A DNA stretch of 64,000 nucleotides from positions 55,321,809 to 55,385,808 of the forward strand of contig NC_089494.1 in the NCBI RefSeq assembly GCF_036850765.1, in the 5' to 3' direction. The notes below the pieces were generated by a model. That model made no database searches, was not told the origin of the DNA, and worked only from the letters and a program-made list of their open reading frames with translations. Source of the stretch: Saccopteryx bilineata (lineage: Eukaryota > Chordata > Mammalia > Chiroptera > Emballonuridae). Made by a program: the position numbers and the translations under genes. Shown one piece after another: positions 35,124 through 45,960 of this stretch (position 1 is the first letter of the stretch; each line of letters begins with the position of its first letter).

Positions 35124-36089
35124 CAATGGTGGGATTCAGCCGGTTCGCACTGGTTCAGCAGAACCAATACCTAATTTTTGAGTTTGGTGAACCGGTTGTT
35201 AAAATGGCACTTGTAATCAGGATTCTCCCTAAGGTGGACACCTAGGCAGCCGCCCAATGTGGAAATCACAAATTTATATTTCTTACTCTTTTTTAACATT
35301 CATCTGCACAACAACGTATTCTAAGTTCTTATAGTAATGCTCATTCTGTCCATAGGTGAAAAAAATTGATGGAACTATGCTTGTAATATTTATTTATTCA
35401 TTCCATAAACTCATTATACCTTTGATGAAACACTACATTTTAATTCCCTCACCTTAGTTACTTCACAAACATATAATGTAAAGAGAAAAAGTGCCAAACA
35501 ACCAGGAGGTGACAAGCTGTTATTTGTCTCAGTTTTGTGATATGCCCAAAATTCCCCCAAGATATTATGAGTGTGTTGGCATTCCCTAAACAGTGAAACC
35601 AATAGGAGGCTAGGACACAGTGAACCAATAGAAATATAGATTTCAAGGGTTATCTTATTGCTCATTTCAGAGGCCATGGAAGAATGCTCACAACTTTCCT
35701 GTGACAAACAGGCTTGTCGTACACATTATTTGATCATATTTAATCTGCATAACCTATGCCATTTATTAATTCAGCCTAGACATTTTTATTTAATATCAAT
35801 AAAATGAAGAAAATGTATATTCTGACTATTGAAAATGTATTATCAATAGTATAAGCACAGTGCTTTGTTTATAAAAGTTTATGATATCACCACACATGGA
35901 CAAAAAGTTCTCCTGAAAATTTGAAGACAGAAATCTTAGAGCAAACAACATAATAATTTTTAATTTTGGGGAATTGCCCCATCAAACGGAGGATACTGAA
36001 GTAAAATTTTTGCTCTCTAATATTGATCCATCAATATAGCTAAGATGACAGGTCATAGACTAGATAAACCAGCTGCAAACAAAACGCAT

Positions 36090-36530
36090 CCCGTAAAGTT
36101 TGAACTGAAATGCCCTAAAGATGCACTGCACCTTCAAGGCCTTATTAACAAAAGCATCAAAATGTTAGGGTTTTATTGCTTCATGAAGGACTTTTGTAAA
36201 ATTAATGTGCTAAGAATCCTGTACCATACCCTGGTTTGATATATTTTGGAATTTAACACAACAGTTTGGAACCCATATTACAAAAATCATCAAAATAGCA
36301 TTGAAAGATTACAACACAAGTTCTTAAAATGAGTATCCTATAAACATAGCCATGTTATTTATGAAGTACCTTATGATGATGTTATAGAGTTACTTAACCT
36401 AACAACATAACTGCATAGGAAGAGAGTCATTGACTTCAATTTCATGTACAAACTTTGTAGTAATTTTGTTGAGTGTCCTGCTCTCCTTGAGACCCTGTTT
36501 CAATGTTCCTAATGTCATAACAAGAGAAAG
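36090..36530 (+). pseudogene. Jockey/CR1-group non-LTR retrotransposon RT C-terminus, fragment
   Basis: One frame from about 36090 reads LINKSIKMLGFYC, then CKINVLRILYHTLV, a stop, YILEFNTTVWNPYYKNHQN, SIERLQHKFLK, a stop, then VIYEVPYDDVIELLNLTT, a stop, and RKRVIDFNFMYKLCSNFVEC with PALLETLF. This is the order of the thumb and post-thumb region of Jockey/CR1-type reverse transcriptases: 'LY..LVr..LEy...vWnPyy', 'iErvQ.kFl', 'L.l..L..RR'. About four stops and no certain frameshift in ~140 codons make it far less decayed than L2 in this window. The upstream RT core with the YADD box was not found, nor a clean 3' end. The pattern looks more like arthropod elements than mammalian L2/CR1; that comparison is from memory. 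Confidence 0.75.
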
Positions 36531-36535
36531 CAAGT

Positions 36536-36603
36536 TTTTTTTTCCTAAGTGAGAAGTGGAGAGGCAGAGAGACAGATTCCCCTATGTGCTCTGACTGGGA
36601 TCA
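36536..36603 (-). mobile_element. SINE family A, 3' fragment only
   Basis: The T run and 'gagaagtggaggcagagaga' then 'cagattcccctatgtgctct' match the terminal ~65 bp of a minus-strand SINE A; the rest is absent. 36604-37020 is T-rich unassigned sequence within the hAT. Confidence 0.7.
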
Positions 36604-37028
36604 CTATACTCTTTTATTGCCCATATTTAAATTTAATTCCTATTGTGATTCTATGTATGTGTTGCCATATAATTTCCATTGTTGATACTTGCTATTTTCT
36701 ATTTTTTCTTTTTTTCCCATGCTCTGTAATTATATATTTTTTGTTTCCTTATATATCTGTCGTCCTTTATTCTTAATATACCTTATTTCTAAATATCAAT
36801 ACAGATATAGTTTATATGTACTGTTTGAATCATATTTTTTCTACTTGAGTAATACTACCTTATTTTTGTGACATTTTTGTCTTGTTCAAGCTATAGGCTT
36901 ACCTTTTACAATTTTTCCTTTCTCTTTTGATTCTAATTATTGCCTACTCCTTATTTTATGATTTCCTCTAGTGATTGTAATAATATGTTATAAAAATTTG
37001 CATTCTTTATTATATGTCATTGTTTGGT

Positions 37029-37411
37029 ATTTTATTTTATTTTTATTTTTTGTATTTTTCTGAAGTTGGAAATGGGGAGGCAGTCAAACAGACTCCCGCA
37101 TGTGTCCAACCAGGATCCACCTGGCATACCCACCAGGGAGCGATGCTCTGCCCACCTGGGGCCTTGCTCTGTTGCAACCAGAGCCATTCTAGTGCCTGAG
37201 GCAGATGCCACAGAGCCATCTTCAGTGCCCAGGCAAACTGCTCTAATGGAGCCTTGGCTGCGGGAGGGGAAGTGAGAGACAGAGAGGAAGGAGAGGGGGA
37301 GGGGTGGAGAAGCAGATGGGCACTTCTCCTGTGTGCCCTGGCCAGGAATCGAACCCAGGACTCCCACATGCCAGGCCAATGCTCTACCACTGAGCCAACT
37401 GGCCAGGGCCC
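37029..37411 (-). mobile_element. SINE family A nested in the hAT
   Basis: A full minus-strand copy; head at 37411 (ggccctggccagttggctca). ttgtttggt flanks it at 37020-37028 and 37412-37420. Long chance open frames cross it on both strands and are not genes. Confidence 0.95.
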
Positions 37412-37540
37412 TTGTTTGGTTATTGACACATATACTTTTCAATATTTTTTGTACAATATCTTATAATCTTTAATAAATGGTATTAATGTCTATAAACAAA
37501 TATTATTATTATAATATACTAAAATAAATCATTTTTAAAT

Positions 37541-37915
37541 TTTTCTCTTTTTTTGTATTTTTCTTAAGTTGGAAACGGGGAGGCAGTCAGACAGACTCCC
37601 GCATGCACCCGACCGGGATCCACCCGGCATGCCCACCAGGGGGCAATGCACTGCCCATCTTGGGCCTTGCTCTGCCACAATTAGAGCCATTCTAGCACCT
37701 GAGGCAGAGGCCACAGAGCCATCCTCAGCGCCCGGGCCAACTTTGCTCCAATGGAGCCTTGGCTGCAGGAGGGGAAGAGAGAGACAGAGAGGAAGGAGAG
37801 GGGGAGGGGTGGAGAAGCAGATGGGCGCTTCTCCTGTGTGCCCTGGCTGGGAATCGAACCCAGGACTCCTGCATGCCAGGCCGATGCTCTACCACTGAGC
37901 CAACTGGCCAGGGCC
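37541..37915 (-). mobile_element. SINE family A nested in the hAT
   Basis: A full copy with a perfect 20-bp target duplication (37521-37540 and 37916-37935, aaaataaatcatttttaaat). It sits just upstream of the transposase start. Confidence 0.97.
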
Positions 37916-39063
37916 AAAATAAATCATTTTTAAATGTTTGTTCAGTAGCCCTTAAAAGGATGAAAAGGTGACAGAGTTTGACAGATTTTTTTCAATAAGA
38001 AACCAAAATTGAAATCTGTTATATCAGAATTGGCCTTGGATGGTACAAAAATGGTCAAAAGCACAATCACTCCACTTGAAGAATGCAACATGCCAATTAT
38101 TGAAATAAAAACAATAACCACTCCAAAGTTGAATATAGTCTCCCAGAATGTTGGACAGTGCAATAATATAACAATTTTAAAGAAAAATTTGATGGATTGG
38201 TAATTTCTAACAAAAAATTAGGTTGCGAATATTGTACAAAATATGACTTCATAAAAGAGAAAAGTGTTCATGTGTCAAAAGAATGGAAATGTTTTCAGAT
38301 TGAGACATCAGGGAAAAATAAAGAGGTACAACAAGCTTCTCTAAGGAAAAAGAATGAAAGAGAATTTTTTGTCAAAAGCTCATATTTGTAAAGAGAACTT
38401 TAAAAAATGTGAGCAGGATTCAATAACAAAAGTAATAGATACAATGAATGAAAAATATTTAAGTACTACTTGTAGAGTATTTAATACAGTTTACAGCCTG
38501 ACAAAAAGATGTAAAATGTTTTTAGACATAGAAGATGAAATAGAAGTGCAAATTAAAAATGGATTAGATATAGGAATAGGATTACATTCACGCAAAACTG
38601 CTGTGAAAGGAGTTGACTTCATTGCAAAGGAAATTTAAAAAAAATATTTACTAAAATTATTAAAAATAGCCTGAAAACATGTTTGATTATTGATGAAGCT
38701 TCAATAATATCTTGCAAAACAGTTACTATACTTTTCTTAAAAGTTGAGAATTCAGTTATATTACTAACAATTTTGGTTGAGCTATTTGAATTGGAAAAAC
38801 AAAATGAAGAGACAATACGATCTTCAGTTATGGAAAGTTTAAATAATGTTGGGCTTACCAAGAACTACCTAGAAAAAAATTTAATAGGATTTTGCTTTGA
38901 TAGTACCAGCATTATCCTTGGGAGAAAACTGGAGTAGGCACTAGGATAGCAAAAGAGTTTGCAAACATAATAATATGGCGCTGTTTAAACCATCGCCTCC
39001 ATCTTGTTTTAAATGATTTGATAAGAAAAACAAAGCAAGTAAATCACTTAAAAATATTTATTG

Positions 39064-39453
39064 CTCTGGCCGGTTGGCTTAGTGGTAGAGCGTCGGCCTG
39101 GTGTGCAGGAGTCCCAGGTTCAATTCCCGGCCAAGGCACACAGGAGAAGCGCCCATCTGTTTCTCCACCCCACCCCCTCTCCTTCCTCTCTGTCTCTCTC
39201 TTCCCTTCCCGCAGCCGAGGCTCCATTGGAGCAAAAGATGGCCCGTGCGCTGGGGATGGCTCCTTGGCCTCTGCCCCAGGCTCTAGAGTGGCTCTGGTCG
39301 CGACAGAGCGACGCCCAGGATGGGCAGAGCATCGCCCCCTGGTGGGCGTGCCGGGTGGATCCCGGTCGGGCACATGCGGGAGTCTGTCTGACTGCTTCCC
39401 TGTTTCCAACTTCAGAAAAATACAAAAATATATATCTATATATATATAGATAT
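39064..39453 (+). mobile_element. SINE family A splitting the hAT transposase
   Basis: A plus-strand full copy with a TA-rich tail that forms an AT palindrome (tatatctatatatatataga, 39431-39450). The flank atatttattg occurs at 39054-39063 and 39454-39463. The transposase frame is recognisable on both sides, so insertion came after the hAT. Confidence 0.93.
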
Positions 39454-40196
39454 ATATTTATTGATAAGATATATATTATTTTTCATCAATCCAATAAGAA
39501 CAAGATTGAACTTACTGAAATATTCAGACAACTTGAAATTGAAATTATAAAGATTGGTAGAGTTTGTGGACCAAGATGGGCCTAGTTTAAGGTCAACCCT
39601 TGCTGTGTGGTGTGCTTATCCAGTGCTACATCACTATTTTTATTCAAATAAAAAGTACTTAGGTATGGTGGCCCATCTTAAAAACATATATTTTATAACT
39701 GATTTGGCATTGATAATTAATATTTTAAATGAAATTTCTCTTCTTTCAAATGTACTGCAAGCAAGAAATATAGACATAATAAAGGCTGAAAAACTCATGA
39801 TAAAATACATCTATTAAAGCATTTCAAATTCTTGGAAAGAAAAAAGGTCCATATGAAAAAAAAGATGAATTAATTACTTCAGAAACCTTCAAAAATATAA
39901 AATTTGTAAAAAACCATTGATTTGTCAGGCTTCTTTGGGACTTTTAGAAAACATTGTAATGAATTTGAAAAAAGACTCATGAATTGTGAACATTTAAAAG
40001 CAAGTTGTAGCCAATTTCAAGATAGGAATAAATTGCAATTTCTCAATTTTTTGAAGCTAGATTACTGGAATATTGAAGAACTACTAGTTCAATGGAAAGC
40101 AATTGAAGAATAATTGCTTGTATTTAATGACACTTTTAATTACCAAATTGATATTAATGATTATCCAGATTTCATGGAAAACATTTCAAAAAATTC

Positions 40197-40312
40197 CCAT
40201 AATCAACAGTTCAAATGCTGTAGAAATGTTTACCTGACATCTATGTACTCTTATCAATCAATGTCACCCTGTTAAAGTTAATTTTCTAAACAAAATTTAA
40301 AAATTAAAAAAA
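40197..40312 (+). mobile_element. Short LINE-1 3' tail nested in the hAT
   Basis: 'caacagttcaaatgctgtagaaatg', 'cttatcaatcaatgtcaccctgtt' and an A-rich end match the last ~110 bp of the L1 3'UTR at 33800-33894. It interrupts the transposase. The ends share aattccc (near 40192 and 40315), a possible short duplication. Confidence 0.85.
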
Positions 40313-40846
40313 AAAATTCCCAGAACTATGCAATTCTCGAAAGTGTTCAAAGAGCTAAAAATATTGTCCAAACAATTGCTGTAAGTTCAGCAGAAGTGGA
40401 AAGGGTTTTTTCAATGATGAAAATAACATTTTTAGACAAGAACAGTCGCCTGTTTTTAATATATCAAACACAATGATTTTTAGTCTAATCGGCCTACTAA
40501 AGGAATGAGATCCTACTCCTACAGTGAAACAATGGTTAAGGATAAATCACACAGTCAGTGATCCGCAGATAAAAGCAAAGAAAATTTCAAGTGAGGATGC
40601 CAATCAAGAAACAATATAGAAATAGCTTAAATAATAGTTTTATTGTTTTTTTGTCAGAAATTATTTAATATTTTTTAATTAATATTTTAAAACTCATAAC
40701 ATAATCTAATTTTGTGTACCTCTTTTATTCTTATTTAAGTTTTAAGTGTATAAAATAATAAACTACCTTTTGGTGTATTTTTTTTATACATAAAGTGGTC
40801 ATTAGGGCAGAGAACCGGTTATTAAATTAATTCAATCCTACCACTA

Positions 40847-40854
40847 GACTTCCC
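40847..40854. repeat. 8-bp target duplication of the long hAT, right
   Basis: gacttccc, one mismatch from 35116-35123. Confidence 0.75.
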
Positions 40855-41505
40855 ACCACCCAGCAATTTTCAGACATCAGCAGCGTGTCCAAGAATTCAA
40901 CTTAATTCTGACACCATCTATTTGGAGATAGCATCAGATTCCACAGGTTAAGGGTCTAGTCCTACAAGACCGTCCCTGTCCCATGCCACACTTCAGATAC
41001 CAGTTCCTACCAAGTATAGATTGTGGGCTTCAATGAACCCCTCTTTGGACTTCAGATATCAGCGGCAAGTCCAGGTTTTTACCTGTATTCTGACCTACTG
41101 GTTATAAGTGAGGGGTTCTCATGATCCCTTCACAGGATTTGGTTAATTTGCTAGAATGGCTTACAGAACTCAGTTCTCATTTTACTTACTAGATTACCAA
41201 TTTATTAAAAAAGAATATAACTCAGGAACAGCCAGATAGAAGATATGCACAGGACAAGGTATGGAGAAGGATCACGGAGATTTCATGCCCTCTCTAGGGG
41301 CACAGCACTTTCCTCCATCTCCACATGTTCACCAACCCAGAAGCTTTACAAACCATGTTCTTCTGGGTTTTTATAAAGGCTTCATGACATAGGCACGACT
41401 GGTTAAATCACTGACCATTAGTTGTTAAACTCCATCTCTAGCCCCCCTCTACTCCCTGATGATCAAGGATGGGATAGAAAGTTCCAACCTTCTAGTTACA
41501 TGTAT
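40855..41505 (-). mobile_element. Old retroviral-type LTR (family unassigned)
   Basis: Phrases such as 'tggttaatttgctagaatggcttacagaactcag', 'tactagattaccaatttatta', 'ttcatgccctctctaggggcacagc' and 'catgttcaccaacccagaag' match, from memory, a widely dispersed mammalian LTR read in reverse. The left end seems to continue before 35116, so the hAT probably landed inside it. Confidence 0.55.
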
Positions 41506-41529
41506 GGTTCCACTGGCAAAGAGCTTCCA

Positions 41530-42256
41530 TATCACCTCACACCAGTCAGAATGGCGCTCATCAACAAAACAACACAGAATAACTGCTGGTGAGGATGTGG
41601 AGAAAAAAGAACCCTCCTGCACTGCTGGTGGAAATGCAGACTGGTGCAGACACTGTGGAAAACAGTATGGAGATTCCTCAAAAAATTAAAAATCAAACTG
41701 CCCTTTCACCCAGCTATCCCACTTTTAGAAATATACCCCAAGAACACCATAGCACTGTTCCAAAAGGAGAAATGCACCCCAATGTTTATGGCAGCATTGT
41801 TCACAATAGCGAAGATCTGGAAACAGCCCAAGTGTCCGTCAGTGGATGAGTGGATTAAAAAGCTTTGGTACATATAGACTATGGAATACTACTCAGCCAT
41901 AAGAAATGATGACATCGTATCATTTACAACAACATGGATGAACCTTGATAACATTATACTGAGCGAAATAAGTAAATCAGAAAAAACTAAAAACTATATG
42001 ATCCCATACATAGGTGGAACATAAAAATGAGACTCAGAGACATAGACAAGAGTGTGGTGGTTAGGGGGGGGAGGGAGGGGATTGGGGGAGGGGAGGGGCA
42101 CAAAGAAAACCAGTTAGAAGGTGACGGAAGACAATTGGACTTTGGGTGATGGGAATGTAGCATAATCAAATGTCAAAATAACCTGGAGATGTTTTCTCTG
42201 AACATATGTACCCGGATTTATCAATGTCACCCCATTATAATTAATTAAAAAATGTT
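41530..42256 (+). mobile_element. 5'-truncated LINE-1 (ORF2 C-terminus and 3'UTR)
   Basis: ORF2 C-terminal homology ([22 protein letters not shown] in one frame, [43 protein letters not shown] in another) is followed by the 3'UTR of the copy-1 type, with a G-rich tract at 42060-42100 and 'gggtgatgggaatgtagc'. The tail is A-rich near 42250. A match of tcacctca at 41532-41539 and 42266-42273 may be a duplication, though that string is also L1 sequence. Confidence 0.92.
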
Positions 42257-42459
42257 TTATAAAAGTCACCTCAACATAACAAGAGATACCTTTAGCACTC
42301 TTAATGCATAGGATATTTCAAGAGTTTGGGGATCTCTGTGCCAGAATGAAAATGAAATATATATTTCTTACTACAAGTCACAATATTACAGAAGAGTAGA
42401 AAACCAATGACTACAATCTGAAATTGGTCTGTAGGGAATTTTGTTAAAACAGGCCTAGT

Positions 42460-42843
42460 TTTTTTTTTTTTTGTGTGTGTGTGTGTGTGTGTGTGGTTTT
42501 TTTGTGTTTTTTTTTTTTGTTTTTTTTTTACAGAGGCAGAGTCAGAGAGAGGGATAGATAGGGACAGACAGACAGGAACGGAGAGAGATGAAAAGCATCA
42601 ATTATCAGTTTTTCGTTGCGACACATTAGTTGTTCATTGATTGCTTTGTCATATGTGCCTTGACTGTGGGCTTTCAGCAGACAGAGTAACCCCTTGCTCG
42701 AGCCAGCGACCTTGGGTCCAAGCTGGTGAGCTGTACTCAAACAAGATGAACCCATGCTCAAGCTGGCGACCTTGGGGTCTCGAACCTGGGTCCTCTGCAT
42801 CCCAGTCCTATGCTCTATCCACTGCACCACTACCTGGTCAGGC
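42460..42843 (-). mobile_element. SINE family B with T/GT-rich tail
   Basis: Minus-strand copy with head at 42843 (gcctgaccaggtagtggtgc). aaaacaggcctagt occurs at 42446-42459 and 42844-42857, a perfect 14-bp duplication. The tail (42460-42530) has T runs and (GT)n that mutated from a poly-A tail. Confidence 0.96.
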
Positions 42844-43059
42844 AAAACAGGCCTAGTCTTATCTAGAGAGAAAGAATTTGAATGTCATGGATCTTTATAT
42901 CTTATCTCCAGAATGTCATGTCTTTACTTTTCCTCATGGCTCCTCTTCATTTCAGCTTGGCTTTTAGTTCAGCAATCTAGAGAGGTTAATGGATAGATTA
43001 CCAGATGTAATTTGTTCAAAACACATCATCTTCCCCACAAACCAGCTGTGAATTCACCC

Positions 43060-43640
43060 TTCTATTCCTCACAGTGTTCAGATTAGAAACTTAAGTGTCA
43101 TTATCAACACTTTCCACTTGCTTGTCTCAAAGATCTGAGCATTGAGATTAAAATTCCAGATGTCACTAAGATTGGTGGCTTCAGTCCCTATTATTTTACC
43201 AGTGGACTGTTCCAATTACTTTGTAATTGGTCTCCCTATTTCCTGTCCATTTCCTTATCATTTATCCTAAATGTTTTACCAGAAAGAAAAGTCTAAAGAA
43301 TTATCATTTCTATGCTGAAAAAATTTCAAAGTCTTCCTGTTTTCCATAAAATAAGGTTTCTATTCAGCCTGCCACTCAAGGCTTTCTTGAACCAGACTCC
43401 AGACTGCCTTGTCTTCTATTCTTCAAGCAGATTCTTTCTCTCAGACGGCTATCCCTTCAAAGATCTTCCTATTGGAATTATATATCTATTTGAAAACCAA
43501 CTTAATAACAACATCTCTGAATCTCACCAGGAGTTCCTCCTTTCTATAAATTCCCATATTACTTTGTATATATCTTTTGGGACATTTGGCACATTCTAAA
43601 TTGTATTATGATCGCCACTGTAACATTTTCCATGAGGAAC
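43060..43640 (+). mobile_element. L2 LINE (ancient)
   Basis: L2-like order: 'ggactgttccaattactttgtaattggtctccctatttcc', 'gctgaaaaaatttcaaagtcttcc', 'attactttgtatatatctttt'. The sequence is highly diverged. Confidence 0.65.
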
Positions 43641-44864
43641 CACTTATTCTAAAAAAGTGCACTCCACAGCATCTAGCTTAGGGTCTTAAATAAAAAATTC
43701 AATAGATGTATTCAAATGAATGAACAAATGAATTAACCAGGAAGAGTATAAAGATCATGAGAAACATAGAACCTTTTCAAACAGCAAAAACTTCATTTCC
43801 AAATAATTTCCCTTAACTTACTACAGACCTGAGTGCGTTTTTCTGATAATTACAAAGAATTCCGGTCTCTGTAATTGGAGTAAAACAAGAAGTAGGTGAG
43901 CTTCTGTGAAAGCAGGGAAATGCAGAAATCAGCATTTTTAGAAAAGAGAATAGGCCTTTGAGTATTGCCCTATAATTCAACATCCTTAAATTTATTTACC
44001 AAGATAAAAATAATATATCCACATTGACATATTTCTGAATTTGTAAGGTAAAATATCTTGGTAGTAGGATGCAAAGGACATAAAGTTTTAACAAGACAGA
44101 TATAAAGATCTTTTAACATTTATACAGGTTATTAAAACGCTTCTGGCCTAAATATGGAGAGGTAATTGTATCTAGCAATTGTTTAAGGGCTAGCATTGGA
44201 GTGAAAAGTTTCTATGGACTCTAACACTTCCAGGGTTTTCAGCTTATAAAATTTCAAAGTCACCCTTGAAATTCAATGTCCTGTATACATTTGGAAGAAA
44301 AATAATACAGGAAACATGCCACTCTTGTATCGACAACCACACTTTTTATGACTCAATGCCACACACTTACTGGTTTTCTAAGGTTACTGAACTGAAGAGA
44401 TGAAGATTTGGAATCAGATGATTGTGTTCCATTGCATTTTAACTGTTGAACAAGCTAAAAGCATCACTTAGAATTTAAATCAAAGCCAGCTTTAATGAAC
44501 TAAACCATCCCTGGCTGAAAATGCTTCATTTCACATCAAATCTCAACACTGTGTATGCATGTATGCTATCTGCAAAGGCAACATTTGATTGACTCACACT
44601 GAAAGCTATGTTGGAAGCTAGTATTACAGCCACTTATTACACAGATGACATGAAGCATTAGTTTGCTCTGATAAAGTAAACAAATCATGATGAAAAAATC
44701 ACTAACATAAACAATTTTTTGCCAAAAAGATTTGAGGGTGACTTAGTTATATCATTATACGCTCATTGGATTCAGGACTCAGGCTTCGAAAAATAAAGAG
44801 AGCTGTGTTTAGCAGGTAAAGAAAATCTCTGCTATTTCCCAGGTGACCCTGCCTAGATAGATCA
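43641..44864. other. Unique DNA, possible conserved block
   Basis: No repeat is recognised. 44500-44720 is repeat-free, of balanced composition and lacks stop-free frames; it could be a conserved non-coding element. Confidence 0.35.
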
Positions 44865-45020
44865 TGACCTACAAGGTCCTGCATGGTCTGGACTCTCCCT
44901 CCTTGACAAAGCTCATCCTGACCACTCTCCCTCTGCCTGACTCTGCTTTAACCATTTTGGAATACAAAGTCCTCCATCCATTCAGAGCCTTTGCACTGAG
45001 CTCTTCTAATGGGCTTGTTA
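44865..45020 (+). mobile_element. L2 LINE 3' part (ancient)
   Basis: 'gacctacaaggtcctgcatggtctggact', 'ctcatcctgaccactctccctctg' and 'cagagcctttgcactgagctcttc' are classic L2 phrases. Confidence 0.85.
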
Positions 45021-45043
45021 TTATCCTGTAAATTTGCTCTGTG

Positions 45044-45310
45044 TAGTAGAATAGCCACTGGCCACCTGTGCTACTGAGCACTTAAAATGCGGTAGTGTGA
45101 ATTAAGCTGTGCTATGTTAAACACACATCAGATTTGGAAAATTTAGTACATATATAAAAAATAACCTTGTTAATCATTTTTATATCAGTTACATGTTGAA
45201 GTGATAATATTTTAGATATATGAATTAAATATACCACTAAGTGAATTTTACCTTTTGTTTTTTTGTAATGTGGCTACTAGAAAATTTTAAATTACACATG
45301 TGGTTTAATT
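45044..45310 (-). mobile_element. Ancient DNA-transposon fragment (hAT-like)
   Basis: 'agtagaatagccactggccacctgtgctactgagcacttaaaatg' and 'aatgtggctactagaaaattttaaattacacatgtgg' match an old mammalian repeat that also occurs at 58351-58549. Assignment to hAT is from memory. Confidence 0.5.
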
Positions 45311-45494
45311 ACACAAAATTGCATTTGTGGCCAAATATTTCAAATGAATCATATTCTTCTGTATATTAACTTATAGGTCACCGCAGAAAGTTAAATATTT
45401 TAATTTTCTCTATTTTATACATTGCTGTATTCAAACCACCTAGACACATGTGAGGCATGAAATAAATATTTGCGGGATGAGCAGATGCATTATA

Positions 45495-45710
45495 CATACA
45501 GTGATTTAGAACTTGAGCTCTGAAATCAGGCTTCCCGGATTTTAATCCCAGCTCAGCTATTTCTTAATTTTCTAAACTGGGACAAAGTACTTACTCTCAC
45601 AGGCTGGTTGTTAAGATGGAGTGAATTCTTATATCTCAAGTGCTTAAAAGTCATTGCCTGATATATAGTAAGAGCTCAACAAATATTAGTTACAGGTAAG
45701 TATTATTATT
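45495..45710 (+). mobile_element. MIR SINE (ancient)
   Basis: 'gagctctgaaatcaggcttcccggattttaatcccagctcag', 'ggttgttaagatggagtgaattctta' and 'gtaagagctcaacaaatattag'. Confidence 0.85.
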
Positions 45711-45960
45711 CCATTCTGTAGATAGGAATGTAAAACACAATAATGCAAACCCTTTGGTTACTGAGGTGGTAAATTACAGAACCAGAATTTAACTCATTTT
45801 TCTATTATATGAATGTAAATCAACAGTTGATGTAAATAAAAATCTGAAGTTAATTTTAAAAGTTATTTTAATAATGTTAAAGGTAGCTATATGATTCACA
45901 TCTGGCCATCCTGAATGATCCAGACTTTGGGATAGTATCTGCTAAAAATGTGACATGTGG

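Larger units (their letters stand above)
37960..40619 (+). pseudogene. hAT transposase, decayed and interrupted
   Basis: A cut-and-paste DNA transposase of the hAT superfamily. The proposed start at 37960 gives MKR, a stop at 37969-37971, then QSLTDFF, an N-terminal phrase typical of hAT proteins. A CEYC pair near 38228 fits the start of a TTF/BED-type zinc finger. The catalytic-core region follows: LHSRKTAVKGVDFIAKEI near 38582, CLIIDEASI near 38682 (probable first acidic catalytic residue in DEAS) and [14 protein letters not shown] near 38891. A SINE A (39064-39453) then splits the gene. It resumes near 39480 and continues with WNIEELLVQW near 40066. An L1 tail (40197-40312) interrupts it again. 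The dimerisation region has AEVERVFSMMKITF near 40393, and the end is at 40617-40619. It resembles the KIAA1586-like group of hAT proteins, by memory. Several stops and shifts make it non-functional. Confidence 0.85.
35124..40846 (+). mobile_element. Long hAT transposon with decayed transposase and nested insertions
   Basis: The left end caatggtgggattca pairs with the right end tcaatcctaccacta as imperfect inverted repeats. An 8-bp duplication with one mismatch flanks it. The left ~200 bp and right ~120 bp match, in reverse, the two ends of the small hAT at 17730-18233, which independently fixes both boundaries. Inside are a transposase pseudogene (37960-40619), a Jockey/CR1-like RT fragment (about 36090-36530), four SINE A insertions and one L1 tail. 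Subtracting the nested insertions leaves roughly 4.4 kb, long for a hAT. The extra length is the ~1.9 kb between the left end and the transposase. Confidence 0.9.

Noticed and set aside
36045..36239. 64-residue plus-strand frame as a small gene
   Set aside because: It overlaps the Jockey-like RT homology, which continues in the same frame beyond its stop, so it is a retrotransposon fragment.
39044..39585. Open frames of 121-174 residues rich in Pro, Ser and Arg
   Set aside because: They are read-through of a SINE A on both strands. The same peptides recur at 19738, 37043, 45955 and 57072, always inside SINE A copies.
41532..42273. Target duplication tcacctca around the truncated L1
   Set aside because: The left copy is also normal L1 sequence (the cacctcacaccagtcag region), so the match may be coincidence. 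I mention it but do not annotate it.
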